64,000 bases of DNA from contig NZ_JALHAP010000080.1 in NCBI RefSeq assembly GCF_025215095.1, positions 124,001 through 188,000 on the forward strand, given 5' to 3'. The notes under the pieces were generated by a model. That model saw only the letters and a program-made list of their open reading frames with translations. It was not told where the DNA came from and made no database searches. The translations under genes were made by a program, and so were the position numbers. The stretch comes from Dryocola boscaweniae (lineage in GTDB: Bacteria > Pseudomonadota > Gammaproteobacteria > Enterobacterales > Enterobacteriaceae). Positions 39,435 to 48,371 of this stretch are shown here, in pieces. Numbering within the stretch: position 1 is the first letter of the stretch; every line of letters begins with the position of its first letter.

Positions 39435-39469
39435 GCCTCCATGGGCCGCGGTTGACCCTATCAGGAGGC
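39435..39469 (+). promoter_or_regulatory. S6:S18 autoregulatory leader motif
   Basis: GCCTCC (39435-39440) pairs with GGAGGC (39464-39469), and an inner GGG (39443-39445) with CCC (39456-39458), leaving CCG (39446-39448) and GCGGTTGA unpaired. A stem with an exposed CCG that mimics the S18 site on 16S rRNA is the described S6:S18 mRNA-binding motif upstream of rpsF. It fits feedback control of the operon. Confidence 0.65.
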
Positions 39470-39476
39470 TGAATAA

Positions 39477-39890
<414 letters not shown>

Positions 39891-39896
39891 TTTCTG

Positions 39897-40446
<550 letters not shown>

Positions 40447-40475
40447 TCGGGCACGGTCCATTAATACGACTTTGA

Positions 40476-40940
<465 letters not shown>

Positions 40941-40960
40941 TTTACGCTGACGTATACGTT

Positions 40961-40987
40961 AAAACGCCGGCCTCGCGCCGGCGTTTT
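40961..40987. terminator. Bidirectional terminator between rplI and ytfB
   Basis: 11-base perfect stem AAAACGCCGGC/GCCGGCGTTTT (40961-40971 with 40977-40987). T runs on both strands let it stop rplI (rightward) and ytfB (leftward). Confidence 0.92.
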
Positions 40988-41009
40988 GCATTTCAGGAAT
41001 CAGTTAAAA

Positions 41010-41603
41010 TTACTGGGCGCGCAGGAAGCTGCCGTCGGGTTGACGTGTAAATAAAATCTCCCCGCCGCTGCCCGAATCAATCGTTAGCCCCGTCACTACC
41101 CCGTTCGCATTCTGACGAATTTTCACCATCTGCCCGGTTTGTAATGTGCTTAGCGGCTTGCCGTCGCCCTCTACCTGCGCCATCGCATAAACGTCCGCCG
41201 GTGGGAGATTATGGTCGCGGAAGAGCTGCGCCATAGTCTGGCCTGATTCCACACGATAAGAACGCCATTGCCCCTCAATATCGTTATTGGTATTGGGAAC
41301 AGGAGCCTGCGTCTGCGGCTGATTTTCAACTTGTGAAGGCGCGACCGGCGTTGCTGGCGCGGCAGTAGTCGGCGGATTTACCAGCTCGGCATGCATCGGC
41401 GACTGGGATTCAATCGATAGATGCGCATCCCGTGAGACAGGACGAGTCGTCTCATCAGCGGTTGGCCACAAAAAGCCGGCAACCACCACGAGGGCGGCAA
41501 TAATAATGCCCCGGCGATGCAGGGGCGGAAGCGGATCCATCAGCCGGAAATGTTCAGGTGCGTGCCAAATCCGCGCCAGCCAAGGTTTAACAGCGAATCG
41601 CAT
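41010..41603 (-). CDS. ytfB: YtfB, OapA-family cell-division/peptidoglycan-associated protein
   Basis: A 197-residue membrane protein: cytoplasmic N-terminus (ARIWHAPEHFRLMDPLPPLHRRG), one membrane helix (IIIAALVVVAGFLWP), a Pro/Gln/Thr-rich linker, and a C-terminal OapA/LysM-like domain (SYRVESGQTMAQLFRDHNLP, ending RQPDGSFLRAQ). E. coli YtfB localizes to the septum and affects cell shape and adhesion. The ATG at 41603 has GAGGAGGG seven bases upstream; a TTG at 41609 matches the usual start but sits too close to that site. Confidence 0.88.
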   Translation of the reverse strand: MRFAVKPWLARIWHAPEHFRLMDPLPPLHRRGIIIAALVVVAGFLWPTADETTRPVSRDAHLSIESQSPMHAELVNPPTTAAPATPVAPSQVENQPQTQAPVPNTNNDIEGQWRSYRVESGQTMAQLFRDHNLPPADVYAMAQVEGDGKPLSTLQTGQMVKIRQNANGVVTGLTIDSGSGGEILFTRQPDGSFLRAQ

Positions 41604-41846
41604 CGGCAACCCTCCTCATAGTCACATAATGTGCAATGTACATTTCCCCACTCCATTATAGAACGCTAACTGTTTGATGCCGTGAGCAAACCAGCTTTAC
41701 GTGACGCTCAACCGCAATTTAACGCTTCGCGATGCCATTGTTCCCGTTTCGTCCGCATTTGTCACCTTTGGGGCTTTTGCATTTTACCCGGCTAGTTGAC
41801 GCTGCTATGCTGCATGCCTGCTTTTAAACACCTTAAAGGAAAATTC

Positions 41847-42467
41847 ATGACAACCCCTTCTTTTGACAGCGTCGAAGCGCAAGCAAGTTACGGTATTGGT
41901 TTACAGGTTGGTCAACAACTGCGTGAATCTGGTCTGCAGGGTCTGCTGCCAGAAGCGCTGGTCGAAGGCCTGCGTGATGCGCTGGAAGGGAATGCCCCGT
42001 CAGTTCCGGTTGATGTTGTTCACCGCGCGCTGCGCGAAGTTCACGAGCGTGCCGATGCCGTTCGTCAGGAACGCCAGAAAGAAATGGCCGTTGAAGGCGT
42101 GAAATTCCTTGAGGAAAATATCAAGAAAGAAGGCGTGAGCAGCACCGAATCTGGTCTGCAATTCCGCGTTCTGACTCAGGGTAGCGGTCCAATCCCATCC
42201 CGTAAAGATCATGTCCGTGTGCATTACACAGGCAAGCTTATCGATGGCACCATTTTCGACAGCTCCGTACAGCGCGGCGAACCGGCTGAGTTCCCGGTAA
42301 GCGGCGTTATCGCAGGCTGGATTGAAGCTCTGACCCTGATGCCGGTTGGCTCTAAATGGGAACTGACTATCCCGCAAAACCTGGCCTATGGCGAGCGCGG
42401 CGCTGGCGCATCCATCCCGCCGTTCAGCACTCTGGTCTTCGAAGTGGAACTGCTGGAAATTCTGTAA
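41847..42467 (+). CDS. fklB: FKBP-type peptidyl-prolyl isomerase FklB (FKBP22)
   Basis: A 206-residue dimeric isomerase, with an N-terminal helical dimerization domain (about 1-90) and a C-terminal FKBP domain ([51 protein letters not shown]). The ATG at 41847 follows AAAGGA; 17 upstream residues in the open frame are not used. No signal peptide, so cytoplasmic. Confidence 0.96.
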   Translation: MTTPSFDSVEAQASYGIGLQVGQQLRESGLQGLLPEALVEGLRDALEGNAPSVPVDVVHRALREVHERADAVRQERQKEMAVEGVKFLEENIKKEGVSSTESGLQFRVLTQGSGPIPSRKDHVRVHYTGKLIDGTIFDSSVQRGEPAEFPVSGVIAGWIEALTLMPVGSKWELTIPQNLAYGERGAGASIPPFSTLVFEVELLEIL

Positions 42468-42477
42468 GCAGACCAAC

Positions 42478-42499
42478 AACCCCGCTCAGGCGGGGTTTT
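42478..42499 (+). terminator. Terminator after fklB
   Basis: Eight-base perfect stem AACCCCGC/GCGGGGTT (loop TCAG) ending in TTTT, 11 bases after the fklB stop. Confidence 0.92.
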
Positions 42500-42758
42500 C
42501 GTTTGGCTGTTAACAAATAAGCGTGATTTTATCTTGCATATGCCCCCGTTCCGGGTATTTCTGTGAGGCTCATCGCGTTTACTGGGTGATATCGCACTCA
42601 AATCAAACAAAAAATTAACATGTTGCTTGTCATCAATATCCAACCCGCCGATTCTTACCTGGTATCGATGTGCTTTGTGAAAGCAGCATCACACCAAACA
42701 TAACGTTTTAAGGGCCAGAAGAGCCCGAACACAACAGACAGGTACAGGAAAATAAGAC
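42500..42758 (+). other. cycA upstream region
   Basis: A 259-base gap with no gene. It is AT-rich near 42600-42640 and must carry the cycA promoter and a leader. In E. coli the cycA leader is a target of the small RNA GcvB; pairing was not worked out here. The Shine-Dalgarno is ACAGGAAAAT before 42759. Confidence 0.45.
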
Positions 42759-44171
42759 ATGGTAGATCAGATAAAAGTTGCAGACGTAGCTGAGGCTCCG
42801 GCTGAACAATCGCTGCGGCGCAATTTAACAAACCGACATATTCAGCTTATCGCCATCGGTGGAGCTATTGGCACCGGCCTGTTCATGGGCTCCGGTAAAA
42901 CCATCAGCCTCGCCGGCCCGTCGATAATCTTCGTCTATATGATAATCGGCTTTATGCTGTTCTTCGTGATGCGTGCGATGGGCGAGCTGTTGCTTTCCAA
43001 TCTTGAATACAAGTCATTTAGCGATTTTGCCGCCGATCTGTTAGGCCCGTGGGCCGGCTATTTCACCGGCTGGACGTACTGGTTCTGCTGGGTTGTCACC
43101 GGTATGGCGGACGTAGTGGCGATAACCGCTTACGCGCAGTTCTGGTTCCCCGGCCTTTCGGATTGGGTCGCCTCCCTTGCCGTGGTGGTAGTGCTGCTGA
43201 GCCTTAACCTGGCTACCGTGAAAATGTTCGGGGAGATGGAGTTCTGGTTTGCGATGATCAAAATCGTCGCTATCGTCGCCCTGATTGTTATCGGCCTGGT
43301 GATGGTGCTGACTAGCTTCCATTCGCCGTCCGGCGTTGAGGCCTCTTTCAATAACTTATGGAATGACGGCGGCTGGTTCCCTAAAGGTCTGAGCGGCTTC
43401 TTTGCCGGCTTCCAGATAGCGGTATTCGCCTTTGTGGGTATTGAGCTGGTTGGGACAACGGCGGCGGAAACTAAAGACCCGGAAAAATCGCTGCCGCGCG
43501 CAATCAACTCGATCCCGGTTCGTATCATTATGTTCTACGTATTCGCGCTGATTGTGATTATGTCGGTCACGCCATGGAGTTCCGTAGTGCCGGACAAGAG
43601 CCCGTTCGTTGAGCTGTTCGTGCTGGTGGGGCTGCCTGCCGCCGCAAGCATCATCAACTTCGTGGTGTTAACTTCCGCAGCTTCTTCGGCTAACAGCGGC
43701 GTGTTCTCAACCAGCCGCATGTTGTTCGGCCTGGCGCAGGATGGCGTGGCGCCAAAGGCGTTCGCTAAGCTTTCTAAACGTGCCGTTCCGGCAAAGGGCC
43801 TGACGTTCTCCTGTATCTGCCTGCTGGGCGGGGTGGTAATGCTTTACGTTAACCCGGATGTGATCGCGGCCTTTACCATGATCACCACCGTGTCGGCGAT
43901 TCTGTTCATGTTTGTCTGGACGATTATTCTTTGCTCGTATCTGGTGTACCGCAAGCAGCGCCCACAACTGCATCAGAAATCTATTTATAAGATGCCGCTT
44001 GGCAAGCTGATGTGTTGGGTTTGCATGGCGTTCTTCGTGTTCGTCATTGTGCTGCTGACGCTGGAAGAAGATACCCGTCAGGCGCTGATCGTCACGCCGC
44101 TGTGGTTTGTGGTGTTAGGTTTGGGCTGGATGTTTATCGGCAAGAAACGCGTAGCGGCTATGCGGAAGTAA
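42759..44171 (+). CDS. cycA: D-serine/D-alanine/glycine:proton symporter CycA
   Basis: A 470-residue amino-acid/polyamine superfamily permease with about 12 membrane helices. Family motifs are NRHIQLIAIGGAIGTGLFMGSG (helix 1), and FVGIELVGTTAAETKDPEKSLPRAINSIP (helices 6 and loop), as in other AAT-family transporters. It imports glycine, D-serine, D-alanine and D-cycloserine. Same length as E. coli. Confidence 0.97.
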   Translation: MVDQIKVADVAEAPAEQSLRRNLTNRHIQLIAIGGAIGTGLFMGSGKTISLAGPSIIFVYMIIGFMLFFVMRAMGELLLSNLEYKSFSDFAADLLGPWAGYFTGWTYWFCWVVTGMADVVAITAYAQFWFPGLSDWVASLAVVVVLLSLNLATVKMFGEMEFWFAMIKIVAIVALIVIGLVMVLTSFHSPSGVEASFNNLWNDGGWFPKGLSGFFAGFQIAVFAFVGIELVGTTAAETKDPEKSLPRAINSIPVRIIMFYVFALIVIMSVTPWSSVVPDKSPFVELFVLVGLPAAASIINFVVLTSAASSANSGVFSTSRMLFGLAQDGVAPKAFAKLSKRAVPAKGLTFSCICLLGGVVMLYVNPDVIAAFTMITTVSAILFMFVWTIILCSYLVYRKQRPQLHQKSIYKMPLGKLMCWVCMAFFVFVIVLLTLEEDTRQALIVTPLWFVVLGLGWMFIGKKRVAAMRK

Positions 44172-44189
44172 CTGCGACAGGTTTACCGT

Positions 44190-44213
44190 AACCCTCTCCC
44201 CCGGGAGAGGGTT
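44190..44213. repeat. Hairpin of CCCTCTCC type between cycA and ytfE
   Basis: AACCCTCTCC (44190-44199) pairs perfectly with GGAGAGGGTT (44204-44213); GGGAGAGGGG then repeats the arm. No U tract is seen. Such CCCTCTCC/GGAGAGGG stems are common at convergent gene ends in enterobacteria and may act as REP-like end hairpins for cycA and ytfE. Confidence 0.55.
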
Positions 44214-44243
44214 GGGGAGAGGGGCGCTACAGTGGCAGGCTTA

Positions 44244-44906
44244 TTATTCGCCGGCTAAAGCCCGCGGGAACAGCACGTTGTTCTCAAGACTAATGTGATT
44301 CATCAAATCATCAATCAGCTCATTAATGCCGTTATACATCGCTTTCCAGGTGGTACAGGCTTCCGGCGGCGGCGTCACGTTGTTGGTGGTGTGTTTGATG
44401 ACTTCCAGAAGTTCGCCTGCGTCATCATGCTCGCTTTCCATCACGCTAATCGGACCGTTCGCCTGTGAGCCCATGCCGTTTTTAATCATCGGGAACAGAA
44501 TCTGCTCTTCCTTCATCATATGGCTGCTCAGTTCCTGATGCAGCATGGTGAGATACTTCGCAAGGCCTTTCGGTACGTTTGGTTTATCCGCATGCACGCG
44601 TTCAACTTTTGTGGCCTGAAGAATAAGCTCCGGTAGCTGTTCGCGATGCCTGTCGTGGTAGCGCACGATAATGTGATCGATGATTTCGGCAAGAGGCGCG
44701 GTGCGCCACTCTTTCTCAACGGGCTCTTCGGCAAGAGCGGCCAGTTCGGCCTCAATGGCATCCAGATCTAATTCTTTGCGGGTCGCTGCGCGTTCAAGCG
44801 TTTGTTTGCCGCCACAGCAGAAATCCAGGTCCAGTTTGCGGAACAGCGCAGAAGCACGCGGAATGGTTAAAGCCAGTTCACCTAAGGGTTGGTCGCGGAA
44901 GGCCAT
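44244..44906 (-). CDS. ytfE: Iron-sulfur cluster repair di-iron protein YtfE (RIC)
   Basis: A 220-residue protein that repairs iron-sulfur clusters damaged by nitric oxide or oxidants. N-terminal DUF542 has Cys30 and Cys31 ([12 protein letters not shown]), and the C-terminal hemerythrin-like domain carries iron-binding His and Glu residues ([54 protein letters not shown]). Its promoter overlaps a near-perfect NsrR site. It is convergent with cycA. Confidence 0.96.
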   Translation of the reverse strand: MAFRDQPLGELALTIPRASALFRKLDLDFCCGGKQTLERAATRKELDLDAIEAELAALAEEPVEKEWRTAPLAEIIDHIIVRYHDRHREQLPELILQATKVERVHADKPNVPKGLAKYLTMLHQELSSHMMKEEQILFPMIKNGMGSQANGPISVMESEHDDAGELLEVIKHTTNNVTPPPEACTTWKAMYNGINELIDDLMNHISLENNVLFPRALAGE

Positions 44907-44933
44907 GAACGTTTACCTCATCATAGAAAATAT

Positions 44934-44956
44934 AAGATGCATATTAAATGCATCTT
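44934..44956 (-). promoter_or_regulatory. NsrR operator at the ytfE promoter
   Basis: AAGATGCATAT-T-AAATGCATCTT is an 11-1-11 inverted repeat with one mismatch between the arms and fits the NsrR consensus AANATGCATTT. It lies 28-50 bases before the ytfE ATG, where it would cover the promoter. NsrR is encoded at 29320-29745 in this window and ytfE is a classic NsrR target. Confidence 0.9.
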
Positions 44957-44990
44957 TAAAGAAAGGCTATGACTCTTTTGAGGTAGCGCG

Positions 44991-45965
44991 CTATTTATCC
45001 AGCGCAATAGCGGCGTCGGATACCTTGTGTTTTCGAGGCCTGGTTAGTACCGCCAGCACAACGCCGATGACCAGACAAAGGATGCCCAGCAGCGTCAAAA
45101 CCGGCGGCCAGCTTTGACGCAGCATAAAGGTATAGGCAAGCCCGGCCAGGGTTTCAAAGACAATTAATGGACCGACAATAACGGTCGGCAGGCGCTGACA
45201 GGCGATGTTCCAGCAGAGATTTCCAAGCCATGAACACAGCAGGGCGATAGCGAGCATCAGCGTAACGAACACTTCCGGCCGCGGCCCAAAAGGCAGCGCG
45301 AAGTCAGCATTGCTTCGTGCCATAAAAAAGCAAACGGCGATATATCCCAGCAATGAAAAAGGCAGAGTTGAAAGCCCCTGCGCGGTGGCCCACATCATTG
45401 GATTTTTATCTGGATTTTCACGCAGCCAGCGCGCATTTCTTAACGCGTACCACGCCCAGCAGGCAACCGAAACCAAAGCCAGACAGATGCCGCTCGCATA
45501 GCGCCACCAGCTAAAGCCGAACTGGCCATTGCGTAATTCAGCGGTATTTACCATTACTAGCCCAATCGCGATGATGACCAGGGCAGGAGCCAGCCGTCGC
45601 CACGGTAATTTACCGTCGCGCTTGCTGTAAAGCAGGTTGGCAAAAACGGGGATAACTACCGGCAGCGTGCCGATAATCATTGTCGAAACAGGCGCGCCGG
45701 TGCGTTGAATCGCGCTTGCAAGGCAGACGTAATAAATCAGGTTCCCGACGGTTGAAAGCCCGAGCGCTGTAAACCAGTCTTTGCCGCTAAGCTGGCGCAG
45801 GCGTTGCCGCCCAAGGTAAGCCAGCGGAATCGCAATTAGCCCAAGCGCCAGATAACGCCCGGTGGACTGTAACGCCGCAGGGTAATCCGGCACGATAATT
45901 GGGCCGACGAAAATCAGCCCCCACATCAGCCCCGCCGTCAAAGCATACAGCACGCCAGTTAACAT
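44991..45965 (-). CDS. ytfF: YtfF, EamA/DMT-family inner-membrane transporter
   Basis: A 324-residue protein with ten predicted membrane helices and two EamA repeats (VLYALTAGLMWGLIFVGPII first, GTLPVVIPVFANLLYSKRDGKL between, and LPTVIVGPLIVFETLAGLAY in the second). Substrate is unknown; the fold is that of drug/metabolite exporters. E. coli YtfF is clearly the same protein. Here it is next to an AraC-type regulator gene transcribed in the same direction. Confidence 0.92.
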   Translation of the reverse strand: MLTGVLYALTAGLMWGLIFVGPIIVPDYPAALQSTGRYLALGLIAIPLAYLGRQRLRQLSGKDWFTALGLSTVGNLIYYVCLASAIQRTGAPVSTMIIGTLPVVIPVFANLLYSKRDGKLPWRRLAPALVIIAIGLVMVNTAELRNGQFGFSWWRYASGICLALVSVACWAWYALRNARWLRENPDKNPMMWATAQGLSTLPFSLLGYIAVCFFMARSNADFALPFGPRPEVFVTLMLAIALLCSWLGNLCWNIACQRLPTVIVGPLIVFETLAGLAYTFMLRQSWPPVLTLLGILCLVIGVVLAVLTRPRKHKVSDAAIALDK

Positions 45966-46042
45966 CTTTCACATCCGGTTAGTTCTTTGCGTGAAGTGTA
46001 AGGACGGGGAAAAGGCGTGTATTGTACCAGCTTGCGGTTTAG

Positions 46043-46867
46043 CTAACGGCTGACCTGTTTTTGATAGCGACCGGGCGTGATGCCGTAGCGCCGGGCGAAG
46101 GCGCGCGTCAAATGCGCCTGATCTGTTAATCCGCACATCGCCGCCACCTGCGCGGCGGGGGTTCCGTTACTCAGGAACAGCTTGGCATACCACAGGCGGT
46201 ATGCCATCAGCATCTGATGTGGCGTAACGTGGAAATGGGCTTTGAACTGGCGCTGAAAGTGATATGGACTGAGCGATACAACGACCGCCAGCTCATCAAG
46301 CGTCACCGGATGCATGTAGTTTTCGTGTAAATACTCGCGAATTCGTTCAAAGCGATGCGCTGCTCCCTGCGACCCGGCGGGTTGATGGCGCGCGTAGGGC
46401 CGAAACGTGTCGATGAGATTGAACAGCAAGCCTTGTTGGGCGAGCGAGTCTTCCGTGCTCCATAAGCCGTTAATCAATTCTGCAATCTGACGTGAACGCA
46501 GCGGATCGTGATTTACCGCCTCGCTAAACCACCAGTTGCGCTCGCCGGTAATCGCTTCGAGCATGTCTGGTTCGAGATAAATCATGCGGTACTGCCAGCC
46601 GTCGACGGTCGCCGCTTCTCCGGTATGCAGTTCGTCGGGATTCATCATTATCAGCGAACCCGGGGCTGCCACGTGCTGCGCTCCACGGTAGCGGAAACGT
46701 TCAGCTCCCCATGTTACGGTGCCGATACCAAAGGCTTCATGCGTATGAGGTTCAAAGGCATAGCGTGAAATATGGGCATGATAAAGCTCCACGCCGGACA
46801 GTTGCGACAGGTGCCGGAACTGGGCGCAGTCTTTTTCATCATTGAATTGTTCAGGAACGCCTTGCAC
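46043..46867 (-). CDS. AraC-family transcription regulator
   Basis: A 274-residue regulator with an N-terminal cupin (AraC ligand-binding) domain (HTHEAFGIGTVTWGAERFRYRG, SLIMMNPDELHTGE) and a C-terminal double helix-turn-helix (LDELAVVVSLSPYHFQRQFKAHFHVTPHQML, then AAQVAAMCGLTDQAHLTRAFARRYGITPGRY). The effector is unknown. The GTG at 46867 is chosen because GGGGGAG lies seven bases upstream; an ATG at 46894 has no clear binding site. It is followed by ytfF 77 bases on, so control of that exporter is a reasonable inference. Absent here in E. coli K-12. Confidence 0.85.
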   Translation of the reverse strand: MQGVPEQFNDEKDCAQFRHLSQLSGVELYHAHISRYAFEPHTHEAFGIGTVTWGAERFRYRGAQHVAAPGSLIMMNPDELHTGEAATVDGWQYRMIYLEPDMLEAITGERNWWFSEAVNHDPLRSRQIAELINGLWSTEDSLAQQGLLFNLIDTFRPYARHQPAGSQGAAHRFERIREYLHENYMHPVTLDELAVVVSLSPYHFQRQFKAHFHVTPHQMLMAYRLWYAKLFLSNGTPAAQVAAMCGLTDQAHLTRAFARRYGITPGRYQKQVSR

Positions 46868-46932
46868 GTTAACTCCCCCGTACGGACACCCCATTAGTAT
46901 AGGGATGCCCGCGTTTAACGGATAGTTAACAA

Positions 46933-47790
46933 TTACAGCGCGGACAGCGCGGCGCGAACGCTCTCTTCAAGCGTGGTGGTCGGACGACCAATCAACTGGC
47001 TGAGCTGACGACCGTCATCGAACAGGCCGCCTTTGGACGCACCGATATCAGAGTTCGCAAGCATTGCCGCCAGGCCTCCGGGCAAACCTGCCCCCAGCAA
47101 AGCGGCTGTAAAATCGGCTTCCGCCAGATTCTGATACGCCACGGTTTTTCCGCTTTGTTTGCTGACTTCCGCCGCCAGCTCCGCCAGCGTCCAGCCGCGA
47201 TCTCCCGCCAGTTCGTAAACCTTGCCTGCCTGGTTATCCAGCGTCATCACTTTAGCCGCGGCGGCTGCATAATCCGCACGGGAAGCCGAGGCGATTTTTC
47301 CCTCTCCGGCACTACCAATAAATACGCCGTGTTGCAGGGCTGGCGGCACGCTAGCGATATAGTTTTCGGTATACCAGCCGTTGCGCAGCAATACGAATGG
47401 AATACCGGAATCCTTTAACATTTTCTCGGTTGCGACATGCTCTCCAGCCAGCCCCAGCGGCGAGCTATCCGCATGCAGCAGGCTGGTATAAGCGATAAGC
47501 TTCACGCCCGCCGCTTTAGCCGCTTCAATCACGTTACGATGCTGTACCGCACGCTGGCCGACTTCGCTTGAGGAGATCAACAGCAGTTTTTCCACGCCAG
47601 CCAGCGCCTGCTGCATGGCGGCTTGATCATTGTAATCTGAAGCGCGCACCTGCACGCCGCGCTCAGCGAGGTCGCTCACTTTTGACGGCGAACGGACAAT
47701 CGCCAGCAGATTTTTAGCTTCAACGCTCTGGAGTAAATCTTCCACAACAAGTCGGCCCAGCAGGCCGGACACACCGGTAACAGCAATCAT
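46933..47790 (-). CDS. qorB: NAD(P)H:quinone oxidoreductase QorB (YtfG)
   Basis: A 285-residue NmrA-like short-chain dehydrogenase fold protein that reduces quinones with NADPH. The nucleotide-binding loop GVSGLLGRLVVEDLL is at the N-terminus; LISSSEVGQR, AYTSLLHAD and LRNGWYTENY are family motifs. Divergent from ytfH across an 89-base region, so the HxlR-type YtfH is its likely regulator. Confidence 0.94.
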   Translation of the reverse strand: MIAVTGVSGLLGRLVVEDLLQSVEAKNLLAIVRSPSKVSDLAERGVQVRASDYNDQAAMQQALAGVEKLLLISSSEVGQRAVQHRNVIEAAKAAGVKLIAYTSLLHADSSPLGLAGEHVATEKMLKDSGIPFVLLRNGWYTENYIASVPPALQHGVFIGSAGEGKIASASRADYAAAAAKVMTLDNQAGKVYELAGDRGWTLAELAAEVSKQSGKTVAYQNLAEADFTAALLGAGLPGGLAAMLANSDIGASKGGLFDDGRQLSQLIGRPTTTLEESVRAALSAL

Positions 47791-47850
47791 GATTAAACGC
47801 CTTAGTGTTTTGGGACAGTTGTGTCACACTAGCACCCTAACTAACTTTAA

Positions 47851-47875
47851 GTAAGTACGAACAAAAAGGTAAGTA
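47851..47875. promoter_or_regulatory. Candidate operator between qorB and ytfH
   Basis: GTAAGTA occurs twice as a direct repeat (47851-47857 and 47869-47875, 18 bases apart) with TAACTTT just before the first. Redox-responding HxlR proteins often bind short repeats of the TTACTTAC type in such divergent gaps. No experimental footprint is known to me for this species. Confidence 0.35.
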
Positions 47876-47879
47876 TGAA

Positions 47880-48272
47880 ATGAGTGACACCCTGCAAAGC
47901 GCGCCGACGTTAACCGAGCAGATGCGCAACGGTAATCTGTTTGCGGAGAAGTGCCCGTCGCGGGATGTGCTAAAACATGTCACCAGCCGCTGGGGAGTGT
48001 TGATTCTGGTAGCGCTGCAGGAAGGTACGCATCGCTTTAGCGATCTGCGCCGCAAGATGGGCGGAGTGAGTGAAAAAATGCTCGCGCAAACGCTGCAATG
48101 GCTGGAGGCCGACGGTTTTGTGAATCGCAAATCTTACCCCGTCGTCCCGCCGCATGTGGAATACAGCCTGACGCCGTTGGGACATGAGGTTGCTGAGAAA
48201 GTCGCCGCGCTTGCCGACTGGATAGAAGAGAATTTGCCGCAGGTGATGGCGTCCCGCGAACGGGACGCCTGA
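47880..48272 (+). CDS. ytfH: YtfH, HxlR-type transcription regulator
   Basis: A 130-residue winged-helix protein of the HxlR family. Conserved Cys25 (FAEKCPSRDVLKHVTSRWG) is the redox-sensing cysteine in related QorR/YodB proteins; LRDL-type helix-turn-helix GTHRFSDLRRKMGGVSEKMLAQTLQ and a wing (SYPVVPPHVEYSLT) follow. Divergent gene qorB is the likely target. The last nine codons form a perfect hairpin at the RNA level. Confidence 0.92.
   Translation: MSDTLQSAPTLTEQMRNGNLFAEKCPSRDVLKHVTSRWGVLILVALQEGTHRFSDLRRKMGGVSEKMLAQTLQWLEADGFVNRKSYPVVPPHVEYSLTPLGHEVAEKVAALADWIEENLPQVMASRERDA
48248..48269 (+). other. Perfect hairpin inside the ytfH 3' end
   Basis: Nine-base perfect arms GGCGTCCCG/CGGGACGCC with a four-base loop CGAA, ending at the base before the stop codon TGA. 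No U tract follows. It may mark the message end or arise from codon choice. Confidence 0.6.
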
Positions 48273-48284
48273 TACAGCCAAAGC

Positions 48285-48359
48285 GATGGATGGCGCTGAT
48301 GTTTATCCACCTTACAAAACCATAATTCGTATGTCGGATAAGCAACGCGCCATCCGACG
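48285..48359. repeat. Inverted pair of REP-like palindromes
   Basis: One palindrome has arms TGGAT/ATCCA (48285-48315), and a second (48333-48358) starts GTCGGATAAGC and ends GCCATCCGAC. Orientation is inverted, as at 342-452. The pair lies between the convergent ytfH and cpdB stops. Confidence 0.75.
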
Positions 48360-48371
48360 TTTGAGATGAAA

